Source: Plectosphaerella cucumerina (taxonomy: Eukaryota; Ascomycota; Sordariomycetes; Glomerellales; Plectosphaerellaceae). From it: 64,000 nt of DNA. Positions 1 to 10,993 of the stretch are shown piece by piece. The DNA lies in the NCBI GenBank assembly GCA_020746995.1, contig JAGPXD010000002.1, positions 7,738,865 to 7,802,864 of the forward strand. The letters run 5' to 3'. The translations under genes were made by a program, and so were the position numbers. A model generated the notes under the pieces. It saw only the letters and a list, made by a program, of their open reading frames with translations, was not told the origin of the DNA and did no database searches. The number at the start of each line of letters is the position of its first letter. Position 1 is the first letter of the stretch.

Positions 1-639
1 CGACAACGTTCTCGGGCTGATCCTTCTCGTTGTTCCAGAAAACACCGACGGCATCGCCGCGGTACATGACAAACTGGTCCCGGCCACGGCCGCTGGGGTC
101 CTTCAGCCACCAGCGCAAATGCTCCTTCTCCTGGAACTCCTCGATCTGGGGGGCGACGTATTCCTCCTCGACGCGGCCCTCGCGGCCGTAGCGGTCGACA
201 TCGGTGAGCTTGTTGACGCGCAGCGTGTGCTTCTTGTCCAGGGGAACCATGTCGAGCTGGCGCACCGCGGCCGCGGCCTCAGCGGGGGACGAGTATTCCA
301 CAAAGGCGAACCTGTTCATGTCAGACTCCGGCCGATCGATCCCGTCGGTCCTCCGTCGCGAGCGTACCTCATAGACTTTCCGTCGTCGCCCATGGGCATG
401 AAGATGGAGTCCTCCCTCGCCTTGCCGACCGAGTTGAGCTTTTTGGAGAGGAACTTGACGAGCTTGGGCTTCTGCTCCTCGGTGACCTCGGGGAGGCCAT
501 CAATGACGACAAAGGCATCGTAGCCGTGCTCCAGCTGGACCTCGTACTTCTCGCGGAGATCGCTAATATCGATCTCATCCTCATCGTACTCGTCGTCGTC
601 CAGGTCCGCCTCGCGGAGATGCTCAAAGGTTGGCGCCAT
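1..639 (-). CDS. PRT1: eIF3 subunit b (Prt1), 5' part, cut by window edge
   Basis: Translation initiation factor 3 subunit b, a scaffold of eIF3 on the 40S ribosome. Exons run 639-368 and 311-1 (continuing beyond the window), with a 56-nt intron at 312-367 (GT-AG). The start MAPTFEHLREADLD is the typical acidic fungal eIF3b N-terminus, followed by the beginning of the RRM (FVVIDGLPEV, then KFLSKKLNSVG). After splicing the frame reads SMRFAFVEYSSP, which is the RNP1 strand of the RRM, and continues to the window edge through RWWLKDPSGRGRDQF. Only about 190 of the usual 740 or so residues are present. It is divergent from CCT2, with a 551-bp shared upstream region. Identification is firm from the N-terminus and RRM; the downstream part is unseen. 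Confidence 0.92.
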
Positions 640-1190
640 GATTGCGGTAGTTCGGGTGCGGCGACGCGACTGGCGTCGTCGATGGCTTTCGTCGAGAGGC
701 GATTCGCGGATGCCGTTCGCAATGTCACAGGTTTCGGTCGATTCGTCTGCAGGGCGTCTGGATGCAGTGACCTGTGGCTGCGTAGGCGCGGGGCTGGCTG
801 TCGATATTGGGTTGGAGTTCTGGCGGCGGCTCCTTTTTTCTCTGCCAAATTTTCGGGCTCGATCCCAGCCAACACCGTCAAGCCTGTGGGAAGTGTGCCC
901 CGCTTAGCCCCGCGTCAGTCACCTGACCCGAGCTCCCTTATCTTATCGACCCCACCGCGTGCCTGCCAGCGGTCGCTGCTCGCTGACCGCAACCACCAGG
1001 CAGGCAGGCCCCTGAGCTCCTGCCCCACTGAGGTGCAAGCAAGCATCCCAAAAAATTCGAGAAGCTCCCACGACCGCCGCCCATATCCGCGACACGTCAA
1101 TCCAACAACAGGGCCTGCGCTGCGCCGGTACCATAATCGAGAGATCAAACCAAACTCCCCCGAACTCGATCCTACTTCAACACCGCCATA
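640..1190. promoter_or_regulatory. Shared divergent promoter region eIF3b / CCT2
   Basis: This is the 551-bp gap between the start codons of eIF3b (minus) and CCT2 (plus), two constitutive housekeeping genes. It must hold both promoters and both leaders. The open frames crossing it have no protein-like composition. No specific factor site was identified. Co-regulation is an inference from arrangement only. Confidence 0.6.
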
Positions 1191-2950
1191 ATGGTTTGTC
1201 CCGCCCCGGCGTCGCCCCCGGCGGCCGCCACAAACCGCTGACATATCCCAGTCGTCCTTCAGCCCAACCCAGATCTTCGAGGACGGAACGACAGAGGAGA
1301 AGGGAGAGAACGCCCGCCTTTCGGCCTTTGTCGGCGCCATCGCCGTCGGCGATCTCGTCAAGAGCACACTGGGACCCAAGGGAATGGACAAGATCCTGCA
1401 GTCGGCGTACGTCTTGCCCAGGCGCGGGGTGATGGCTTCACATGTGTCTAACGGCTCCGCAGGTCCACCGGCGAAATCATGGTTACGAACGACGGCGCAA
1501 CAATCCTCAAGTCCATCGCACTCGATAACGCGGCCGCAAAGGTTCTCGTCAATATTTCCAAGGTTCAGGATGACGAGGTTGGCGACGGAACGACGTCGGT
1601 CACGGTCCTGGCCGCCGAGCTTCTTCGCGAGGCCGAGCAGCTTGTTGCCAAAAAGATTCACCCTCAGACCATCATTGAAGGTTACAGAATAGCCAGCCAA
1701 GCCGCCCTGCGCGCCCTGGAGAACTCGGCAGTCGACAGGAGCACCAGCCCCGAGGCCTTCAAGAAGGACCTCTACGCCATCGCCCGCACGACGCTCAGCT
1801 CAAAGGTGCTGGCGCAGGACCGCGACCACTTTGCCAAGCTCTCGTGCGAGGCCGTCCTCCGCCTCAAGACGTCCTCGGATCTCAGCCACATCCAAATCAT
1901 CAAGAAGGCAGGTGGTAAGCTGAGTGATTCGTACCTGGACGAGGGCTTCATCCTGGACAAGAAGATTGGCGTCAACCAGCCCAAGCGTCTGGAAAAGGCA
2001 AAGATCCTGGTCGCCAACACGTCGATGGACACGGACAAAATCAAGATCTTTGGCGCCCGGGTCAAGGTCGGCTCGACAAGCAAGCTGGCCGAGCTCGAAA
2101 AGGCCGAGAAGGAGAAGATGAAGGCAAAGGTCGAGAAGATCAAGGCACACGGCATCAACTGCTTCATCAACAGGCAGCTCATCTACAACTGGCCCGAGCA
2201 GCTCTTCACCGACGCTGGCATCATGTCCATCGAGCACGCCGACTTTGACGGAATCGAGAGGCTCGCCCTCGTCACCGGCGGCGAGATCACCTCCACCTTT
2301 GACCACCCTGACCAGGTCAAGCTCGGCCAGTGCGACCTCATCGAGGAGGTCATCATCGGCGAGGACACCCTGATCAAATTCTCCGGCGTCGCCGCCGGCG
2401 AGGCCTGCACCATCGTCCTCCGCGGCGCCACCGACCAGCTGCTGGACGAGGCCGAGCGCAGTCTGCACGACGCCCTGGCCGTCCTGTCCCAGACCGTCAT
2501 CGAGCCCAGGACGACGCTCGGCGGCGGCTGCGCCGAGATGGTCATGGCCAAGGCCGTCGAGGGTGCCGCCACCCGCGTCGAGGGCAAGAAGCAGCTGGCT
2601 GTTTCGAGCTTCGCTGCGGCCCTTAGGCAGCTCCCCACCATCCTCGCCGACAACGCCGGTCTCGACTCGGGCGACCTCGTCGCCCGCCTGCGCAAGGCCA
2701 TCTACGACGGCATGACCACATATGGTCTCGACCTCCTGACGCCCGGTGGCGGCATAGCCGACATGCGCGACCTCGGCGTCGTCGAGAGCTTCAAGCTCAA
2801 GCGCGCCGTCGTCTCCTCTGCCAGCGAGGCGGCCGAGGTAAGTCACTCTCTTCACTCTTCACATGACACGTCAGGCGCTAACAGTCTCAGCTTCTCCTGC
2901 GCGTGGACGATATCATCCGGGCAGCACCGAGGAGGCGGGAGCGCGCGTAG
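1191..2950 (+). CDS. CCT2: T-complex protein 1 subunit beta (CCT2)
   Basis: Beta subunit of the cytosolic group II chaperonin CCT/TRiC, which folds actin and tubulin with ATP. Exons are 1191-1193, 1252-1406, 1463-2837 and 2891-2950, giving 530 residues, close to the yeast protein (about 527). The first exon is only the ATG codon; after a 58-nt intron the protein reads SSFSPTQIFEDGTTEEKGEN. Chaperonin signatures are present: LVKSTLGPKGMDKIL, VTNDGATIL, VQDDEVGDGTTSV (ATP binding and hydrolysis, including the catalytic Asp) and GGGCAEMVMA. The C-terminus LLRVDDIIRAAPRRRERA matches the family end. The HPQTIIEGYR and GINCFINRQLIYNWPEQLF segments are beta-subunit specific. All exon phases add up (1593 nt). 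Confidence 0.97.
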
Positions 2951-5569
2951 GCGGGACGCATGCAGGGCGGTTGGTCAGAGCATACTTCGACCTGTCGATA
3001 GACTCAGAAGTAATTGATGTCATGACACAAGATGTGAACCACTGCCGATGGTGGATGCTCGTAGCGATATCGGCAGTACCTTCTCCGATGAACACTTGAG
3101 CAACAGCTATTCGCCCAACTACACTGACCGAGACCTGTGGCCATGGCGGTGACACGAAGCCGGACAGATGGAGAGAAGCAGGCCAGCTAGGAATCTAGCC
3201 TGGAGAGACAACCTATCAAACATCGGTATCGGCACGGGACGTTCCAAGACAAGACAAGACACACGGAAGGAATCGGCAACGGGTAGAACCCCGCCTGGCG
3301 CTGGACCGTGGGATCAAACGCCCACCGAGTATCTTCTTGTATGATCATCAGACCGTAGCCTCGAGGAGGCGGGAGTGGAGTGCATGTGCCCCAACAAGCT
3401 GTCCGCAGTTCGCAGGATGCGTGCCGGACACAGCGCAGGATCGACGCGACGTTGGAAGCGCGCTGCCTCGTTTGCCGATCGAGCCACATGCAAACCGAGA
3501 TGGTATGATGTGGCATGATGGCAGGATGACCATGAGGGGACGTGGTGGCGGCCCTGTTGAGCTCCGTGGCCACACTCAGGAGAACCGTACAAAACGCTCA
3601 GCACGCCCAATTGCATGCAGCCCAGCACAAGAAACCCGGATCATGAACTCCTACAGACGAACGGCCTTTTTGGCTACCGGGATCAAATCGCCTGTGTCAT
3701 CATCTTGTTTCTTGACCAGCCACTCACACGAGCGTTGTCGGGACCGGCTTTCGGGCCGGACTGATGTTGGAATGCCAGCTAAGGGCTTTGGAGGGACGGG
3801 AAAGCATCTGTATGGCTTGAGCCCTGAGGGTACTTGCACATGCTTTTTTTCTTTCCCGCCTTTCCATCGGCTAGCAGAGATGCCAGCAAGTCATTCGGAC
3901 GGGACGTGTTGTCTCCAGCGATTGCGCGGGGTTCACTGACACTCGTGGCAAAACCCGACTCAACAAATGAACCTGGGTCAAGTCAGACCCATTATCTTAA
4001 GTCCTGAAACGGCTACTGTGCGATACGGCCAGACGGCAGCCAGGAGGCAAGAGACGGCTCTGCTGTGGAAGCGGGCTCGAAGGCTGGAAGCCAGGGAGGG
4101 GCTGGGGGGTTCGACAAGCATCCAGTCCTGCCCCAACAGAATTTCGAGATGGACAGGCGGAGTAATTGCGTGAGAAGTGAATGGGCAGAGGGCGAAAAGC
4201 AGTGTCCACCGGCAACGGGCCCCAGTTCTGGTGCCCCTGGACGTGAAGCCGTGGGGGCCAATCGCTTGATCTCCCACCGCTTGAACGGGAAGATGTGCTT
4301 GACAAGAGCAGGTAGGGGGGTCTACCGTCTATCAGGGATCAAGGGAGGGAGGGCCCGGAGGGGGTTTGCAGTGCCCTGGTGCCCCTCGCGTCGATGCCCT
4401 GGGTCAAGGGCTTGGGTGGCAAAGACAGTGAAATACTCGTCGCAGGCCCCCGTCGCGGGGTTGCGTTCCTTGAGCTTGGGCGAGCTCCGGCGACGCGTCG
4501 GGGAGGCAGGCGAACAGCTCGGCGGCTCTTCCGCCAGAAGGTTTGATCTGATCTGCGATGGCTATGGGAAGCTGGGTGGCAGATGTGGCGGCTCTTCGTG
4601 TCGACATTCCGAAGCCAAGTCCATCGACCTCGGCACTGGGTTGAGGAGCGGTGAGCGGGTAAAACATGGAGGCTGCAGGTTATACAGGTTCCATGCGGAC
4701 GGATTCCGAGTCGTGAGTCTCGGGCAGCCCGCGGCGTTTGCGTCTGGGTGTACAGGTCTCGACACCGAGTCCAGCGGGCGTCGTGAAATCGTCCGGGTCA
4801 CGCCAAGCTGCGCCGGCACCAACCCGTGCGCTCCTCCATTGAAGGGATCTCTAGCAGCTGCCTCTGTACACGGCGAAAACGTATTCGTACAATGGTCAAT
4901 CAGTCGAGATGGCGCGTTGCTCCCGGGGAGATGCTTGCCACGAGGTACTCCAGCTGCCAACTTCCACGTCCTCAGAGCTTCGAAAGACCGTTGTGCTCCA
5001 GCTGTCAGTGGAGGAGAAAATGTCCTGCGGGGCCCCACCTTCTCCCAACAAAATTCGGGGTCTGCCGCCAATCGCGGGCAGTCGCCGGCCGGAGGGGGGT
5101 GCATTCGGGGGACCGACCGCACGCCTGCTCCCCTCGCGGCCCGCCGCTCTCATGCTGTGCCCATTCTGGAACGGCACCGAACGTCTGAGCCGTCTCAAGT
5201 CGAGCCATTGATCGCTGCTGGTTTCCCTAAACCGTACTTCCGTAGCGTCGAAGCGTTCCTCCTAGCCGGCGCGGGAAAGGGAAGAGAAAAAAAACAGGGT
5301 CGGGGGGCGAGAGAGCACATGCAAAGTGCAGAGCGCAAAGCGCCCCCCCCCTTTCCCGACTTCCCCCTGGCTGCCTCTGGTAAAATCAACTACCGTAAAT
5401 ATCAGTCCCTCCTGCCGCCTTCTTCATCTCACTCCCCCTCCCTGAGCGTCTCTCTCTTGCCCCTCTTGCCAATTTGCTTCTTGTGGTTGATTCTTGAGGC
5501 ATTGATCTTACTGCCTGCAGTTGGAGCTCATCGTCTGTCTTGTTCCTCTTGCCCTCACCCACATTCATC
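2951..5569. other. Intergenic 2.6 kb, promoter/leader of desaturase; no gene seen
   Basis: No convincing gene lies between CCT2 and the desaturase. Long open frames cross it on both strands (the largest on plus from 4065), but they have no recognisable domain, have a shuffled GC-rich composition, and the largest is in a different frame from the desaturase it overlaps. The last 200 bp before the desaturase ATG are pyrimidine-rich (CT runs at 5396-5470), typical of fungal promoters and leaders of highly expressed genes. A long transcribed leader or a non-coding RNA cannot be excluded. Confidence 0.5.
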
Positions 5570-7061
5570 ATGGCTCCTTCAACATCAACTGCGGTTTCGG
5601 CCAAGAACCCGGTCTTGCGCCGTACCGTCACCTCGACCACGGATGCGGATCTCTCATCGCCATCTACGGCCGTTGCCTCGCCCTCAGACTCGCCCCGCCC
5701 CTCGGCCTCGTCCACCTCGCTCTCCTCCATGTCGGAAATGGACAATCTGCCTGAGAAGCCCGCCGACATGGGCAAGCTGCTCGACACGTACGGCAACGAG
5801 TTCACCGTCCCCGACTTCACAATTAAGGATATCCGCGACGCCATCCCCAAGCACTGCTTCGAGCGGTCCGCCATCAAGGGTTACGGCTACATCCTGCGCG
5901 ACATGGCTTGCCTGGCTACCACCTTCACCATCTGGTACAACTACGTTACCCCGGAGTACATTCCCAACACGGCCGCTCGCGCCGCCCTTTGGGGTCTCTA
6001 CACCGTCCTCCAGGGCCTCTTCGGCACCGGCCTCTGGGTCATTGCCCACGAGTGCGGCCACGGCGCCTTCTCCGACAGCAGGATGATCAACGATGTCACC
6101 GGATGGTTCCTTCACTCGGCCCTCCTCGTCCCCTACTTCAGCTGGCAAATCTCCCACAGCAAGCACCACAAGGCCACCGGCAACATGGAGCGCGACATGG
6201 TCTTCGTCCCCCGCACCCGCGAGGAGCACGCCACCCGTCTCGGCCGCGCCGTCCACGAGCTCGCTGAGCTGACCGAGGAGACCCCCATCCACACCCTCAT
6301 CATGCTCTTCGCCCAGCAGCTCGTCGGCTGGCCCAACTACCTCATGACCAACGTCACCGGCCACAACTACCACGAGCGCCAGCGCGAGGGCCGCGGCAAG
6401 GGCAAGCACAACGGCTACGGCGGCGGCGTCAACCACTTTGACCCTCGCAGCCCCCTCTATGAGCAGAAGGATGCCTGGAAGATTGTCCTCTCCGACATTG
6501 GCATTGCCCTCACCGCCACCGCTCTTTACTTCCTCAGCTCTCGCTTCGGCTGGACCAACATGGCTGTCTGGTACTTCATCCCCTACCTCTGGGTCAACCA
6601 CTGGCTGGGTAAGTCTCTCCGATGCTCTCCTTCTTCTCGTCGGTTGCTAATCTTTTTCCCCAGTCGCCATCACTTTCCTGCAGCACACCGACCCCTCGCT
6701 TCCCCACTACACCGGCGAGTCGTGGAACTTTGTCCGCGGAGCCGCCGCCACCATCGACCGCGAGATGGGCTTCGTCGGCCGCCAGCTCCTGCACGGCATC
6801 GTGGAGACCCACGTTCTGCACCACTACGTCAGCAGCATCCCCTTCTACAACGCCGACGAGGCGTCGGATGCCATCCGTGTCGTCATGGGCAAGCACTACC
6901 GCTCCGACACCCGCGGCGGCCCCCTGGGCTTCATCAAGGCCCTCTACACCTCGAGCCGTTGGTGCCAGTGGGTCGAGCCCAGCCAGGACGCCCAGGGCGC
7001 CGGCAAGGGCGTCCTCTTCTTCCGCAACCGCAACGGCCTGGGCACCAAGCCTACCAAATAA
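5570..7061 (+). CDS. Delta-12 fatty acid desaturase (oleate desaturase)
   Basis: Membrane di-iron desaturase of the ER that introduces the second double bond into oleoyl chains to give linoleate. Exons are 5570-6608 and 6664-7061 with a 55-nt intron, giving 478 residues. The start ATG sits in CATCATGGC, a good fungal context. The three histidine boxes are present: HECGH (about 160-164), HSKHH (196-200) and HVLHH (396-400). The Ser/Thr-rich N-terminus of about 60 residues (SSPSTAVASPSDSPRPSAS) is normal for fungal delta-12 enzymes. Hydrophobic spans flank the boxes. Codon use is strongly C-ending, consistent with high expression. A delta-12/omega-3 bifunctional or delta-15 activity cannot be separated from sequence reading alone. 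Confidence 0.95.
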
Positions 7062-7628
7062 GCAGCATGGGAGGATCACAACCCTCGGGGGGGCGTTTTA
7101 TGACAAGTCGTCCCTATTACACTTTTGGCATTTTTAGCGGCTTGGAGTACTTGACTGTCGTTTTCTCATCTCTTGCGACTCGCGGGCCACTCGAACACGG
7201 CTTGACCGTGGTGGCATCTCTCGGAACGATCTAGATCAGTATACGATAGAGGCGGTGGCTCTGCTACTGTGGAGCCGATGAAAAGCAGTTTGAAGATGAA
7301 GTTGAATTCAAAGCATGAAAGCGGGGTTGCCCCTTGCACGTTGCTCTTGAGCCGCCCGTGGTGACTGGACGATCCGAGCCTCCCGTGGGGACGTGCATGG
7401 GTGCGTGTGATCGGGAGTAGGGCACGCTCGTGACTCGCCAAGCTGTGATGTGACGTCCGGGCAGAGTACTCGACGGATATTTCATCAGGGCCTGAACATG
7501 TCAGCAAACTGGCCGTGGCCCAAGACATCACAGAGGTCACTGCATCGAACTGAAGTTTCAAGAGTACCATCCAGTGGCAACGAGTGTTCATATTCAGTCT
7601 TCAAGTCATAAAATGTCCCCCTCCGCAA
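7062..7628. other. Convergent intergenic region, no gene seen
   Basis: This lies between the 3' ends of the desaturase (plus) and the metalloprotease (minus). It should contain both polyadenylation regions. No convincing coding sequence is visible. Confidence 0.5.
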
Positions 7629-8735
7629 TCAGCAGCCCATCGACACGGACTGCGCAAAGAGAGTGTATGTGTCGGCGTGGTTGAGGTTCTGCTCCGAGCT
7701 GAGCTGCTGAACAAACGAGTATCCATAGCCGCCGTAGTCCGAGGTGCCCAGGACATGGCGCAGATGCGTGGTCTCGTGCAGGATCGTAGACCCCTGGTCC
7801 TGGCCGTGGCACCGCGGGTTCTGCGCAGGCATCTCAAAGTAGGTCGGGCAGTTCACCATGTAGCTCTGGGAGGGCAGAGTATAGGCGATAACGCCGCCCG
7901 AACATGCGCCGTACACGTCGGTGCAGTGGTACCGCGAGGCGCCCGTAGTCGTGCTGCCGCACTCCTCCTCGATACGAGCGTAGACTTCCTCGACAGTGGA
8001 CGCTACCGAGTCGGAAGAGCTCTTGAAGAACTCCTGAAGCCGAGCGGGATCGTTCTTGGCGGCCGCGCGAGCGGCAGACGCGAGAGCGGCACAACTGGCG
8101 ATGCCATCAATGGTGGCTTGACGCTGGCTGCCAACGCAGTCGTCCTGGACGATGGTGCGCTTCGCCTTTTCCTGGAAGGTTCTGTGAGTGGCAAACGCCT
8201 TGGTTCCATCCACCTCCTCGCTCACTACAGTGTTGCTCTTGAACGGGACCGTGCCGGCGATCTCCGTAGAGTTGAGCTCCGCGTAGGAGAAGGCGCCGGA
8301 TGTCAGAATGTTGAAGACGCCGCCCTCGCTGAGGTCATGGAGCTCGGCGGCATCGAAATCAGCCTCGACTGTCTCTCCCGCCTTGACGATGGTGAAAGCG
8401 TCTTCTGACAGGCCAACGTGGGAGATGATGAGCCGAAGGCCGTCAAAAGGGAGCCGGGAATCTTGGAGCTGTCAGCCGCAGATCAGAGAGAGGAAGATGG
8501 ACTTGGACGTACCGCCAGCAAAGACCTGCACCTTTTCCACGGCGTTCTCGTCAAGGAATGTACCAGCTGTGAACAGCTTGAGATCATCGGGGCCAATATT
8601 GGTGAGGCTGGCGTGAACGCCCGAGTTGCCAGTCTGGACTAGCCGGATATCCAGGGGAGTATCACGTCTTCTCAGGTCCACTGCCGCCGACGTTGCGACC
8701 GTCGCGAAGAGGGAGAGAACCGCCAGGGCATACAT
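7629..8735 (-). CDS. Neutral protease 2 / deuterolysin, M35 (aspzincin) metalloprotease
   Basis: Secreted zinc metalloendopeptidase of family M35. Exons run 8735-8513 and 8461-7629, 351 residues, usual for preprodeuterolysins. The start at 8735 gives MYALAVLSLFATVATSAA, a good signal peptide; the frame is open further upstream but adds nothing recognisable. The intron of 51 nt ends at an AAG acceptor (8462); the nearer CAG at 8471 would shift the frame. The propeptide runs to about residue 175. The mature domain has the zinc motif HETTH (303-307) and the aspzincin GTSDY (313-317), whose Asp316 is the third ligand. Cysteines for the family disulfides are present and the protein ends in SVSMGC. 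A nutritional or pathogenicity-associated role is an inference. Confidence 0.93.
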
Positions 8736-10292
8736 GATGTGAATGGATTTAGAAGGACTGAAGAGCCACAATGAGGGCAAAGGAACGATGGGGAAAGGAG
8801 TGTCAGGGACGAGGAACTGCCGAGGCGCACTGGAGCACAAGACTCGGCCTTGAGTATCGAGGATATGCCATCTTTATGTCCCGCGGTCGACGGGCGACTG
8901 AACAGCCCCGACGCGCGTATCTGGAGACTACTCTTCGAAAAACGCCTGCCACATGGCGGGAAACAAACGTCGACCAAAGTATTCATCCGTGCCTGGACCA
9001 GTTCGCGCCTCAGGGATCGACTCGCCGAGGGACTACATTCGGGCGACGGCGTGCCCCTCCCCCTGCGCTAGGTGCTCCGTCTTTGTGCTCGGTGGATGCC
9101 CTCGCACTTCAGATGAAGGTTGCCAAAGTTGGGAGGAACCTAGCGTCGTACCTGGCCTGTACGTACTCGACCGCCAGCTTCTGGAATCGACGGCACGAAC
9201 AGATTACACATGGAAGAGCTGTGCCTATACTGAGTGAGGATGTCACGGTACAGGCTGGGAGTCTTTCTTGACCCAGGGCCGCGATGGACTGCCATACACA
9301 TCGGCTGTCCTTTGTTCAAAGTTGAAGGCTTGAAACCTGCCATCGACAAGTCCGGGGATGCCAAGGGCCGAGTCCATGTGCGAGGAGGTTTTCAAAGGGC
9401 GCGACTTGCGCGAACAAAGACGCCGAGGGAGGACATGGCTCGAGTCGGCCGACCCTCTGCAGGACGGCGCTGTCGGTGTGAGGGGCAGGTCCGATGGTGG
9501 ACGAGGGGTTGCGAAAAGGTTCTGTGGTTCCTGGCGGCGTTGGCGGGAAAACGGTTCAGTCTAGTGGCTGGAAACCAGGGGTTAGTGCGCGATGTTGAGG
9601 CCGGCGTTGATATTCCCGCCGTTGATATTCCCGCCGTTGAGGTCGGTCTCTTTGAGAGGCTGAGCCCGGGGGCCGGGTTGACTGCGCTGTATTGTGCCCC
9701 GTGGTGAATGCTCATCCAAGGTCTGGCGTTCTCGAAAGTCTGCGATCAGACTCTTGCGCGGGGTTGACTTCCAGCTCCAGAGCCCCGCCATCGCAAGGAA
9801 TGTCAAGTGTCGGTGCGCCGCCGTCCAAGGGATCGCCGACTCAGTGGTCTAGCCACGGTCGCGGCCCACGGTCCTTGCCACCTTTCTCCGCCGGCCGTCG
9901 CACCATCTGCTGCCTGGACGAGTAAGGCAAACAAGACGTTCCTTTGCGTTCCAACACTCGCCGCAGAAGGTCAAGCGCGAAGATCAATGCAAAGACTTGA
10001 TGTCGGCACGAGCGTGAGCGGGGACCATCTGACGTGGCTGGGACTGGAGGGTGACATCTCGGCTTCGAGTTTCTGCGGCCTTCTTATCTGAGGCGACCCC
10101 GAGCCGGCATGTGTCCGCAATAGGAAGGCGCCAGCGGGTGCTCCAGGCGGCTGCTCGCGACGACTGCCACGAGGCAATTCGTCACTTGAGTGCCGTCCTC
10201 CTCTCCTTATAGGTGCTGCCTTTGCATCGAGTATTCCTGCTTCATCCACACCACAACGTCACTCACGGCAGAACTTGAAGACCCCGCACCTC
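8736..10292. other. Intergenic 1.56 kb; short tandem repeat near 9606
   Basis: No convincing gene. It contains two adjacent copies of a 15-bp unit (GTTGATATTCCCGCC) near 9607-9636, followed by a partial third copy. The rest presumably carries the promoters of the divergent protease and the hypothetical gene at 10293. Confidence 0.45.
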
Positions 10293-10910
10293 ATGGCCCA
10301 CGCAACGTCTTCCTCTCGACTCCCCATCCTCCTCCTCGCTCTTGTTGTTGGATTCGTTCTCTGGGTCTGTAACCCTTTCGACAGCGCCTTCAACTCTCCG
10401 TCCACAGTCATGTCCGACGGCCAGAAACACCAGGGCGCCCTCGCCAAGGTGGACGTCTCCGTCAAGCAGACGGCCACGTCGCCTCCGTCCATCAGCGTGA
10501 CCGTCACAAACAACTACGATACCGTCTTGACGCTGCTCAACTGGAACTCTCCTCTCGACCCGGCCGCCACAGCCCTTGGCGTCTTCTCTTTCACCCCCGA
10601 AGGTGCCTCTGCGCCGCTGGACATCCCGACCATTGCGTTCCGGCGCGTTATGCCGCCGCCTCCGGATAACCTCATCACTCTTCAGCCTGGCCAGAGCAAG
10701 ACATCCCACTTCACATTCGAGGACCCTGCCGTGCCCGTGGGAGAGCTTGGCAAGAAGGCGAAGCTCCAGTGCTCGGGCGACTGGGCCTCCGCCTGGCCCG
10801 GCTACACCGCCGCCGAGCTGACGCCCGAGAAGCTCGACCAGCTGCAATACGGCGACTCTGCCGTGTCGGGCCCGTTCAAGAGCGAGGCGATTGAGTTGGT
10901 TATTGGCTAG
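10293..10910 (+). CDS. Hypothetical protein with N-terminal membrane anchor
   Basis: A single-exon gene of 205 residues; the ATG at 10293 is the first in the frame (an in-frame TTG lies at 10275). Residues about 8-26 (LPILLLALVVGFVLWV) form a hydrophobic signal anchor or uncleaved signal peptide. The rest is a beta-rich domain of about 155 residues starting at KVDVSVKQTATSPPSISVTV, with FSFTPEGASAPLDIPTIAFR and LQPGQSKTSHFTFEDPAVPV. The order of strands is reminiscent of the prodomain of deuterolysins (a neighbour at 7.6 kb encodes one), but there is no protease domain. I do not recognise a named family. Coding status is supported by composition and by the clean start and stop. Confidence 0.7.
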   Translation: MAHATSSSRLPILLLALVVGFVLWVCNPFDSAFNSPSTVMSDGQKHQGALAKVDVSVKQTATSPPSISVTVTNNYDTVLTLLNWNSPLDPAATALGVFSFTPEGASAPLDIPTIAFRRVMPPPPDNLITLQPGQSKTSHFTFEDPAVPVGELGKKAKLQCSGDWASAWPGYTAAELTPEKLDQLQYGDSAVSGPFKSEAIELVIG

Positions 10911-10993
10911 TTTTGCAAAGACAGAAATACATTGAATTTCAAGAACCCGACCACTTTCGCTGCGACCCGTGTCTCCGTCTCGCACAGTTCAAT

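Noticed and set aside
1800..2855. 351-codon minus-strand frame across CCT2
   Set aside because: Antisense shadow of the conserved CCT2 coding sequence (Leu/Asp/Gly-rich mirror).
4065..6086. 673-codon plus-strand open frame overlapping the desaturase
   Set aside because: It overlaps the desaturase 5' end in another frame; composition has no domain features; it exists because the GC-rich leader has few stops.
5684..6601. 305-codon minus-strand frame across the desaturase
   Set aside because: Antisense shadow of C-ending codons in the desaturase gene.
9600..9645. Short tandem repeat as a regulatory array
   Set aside because: Only two full copies of 15 bp; no evidence of function.
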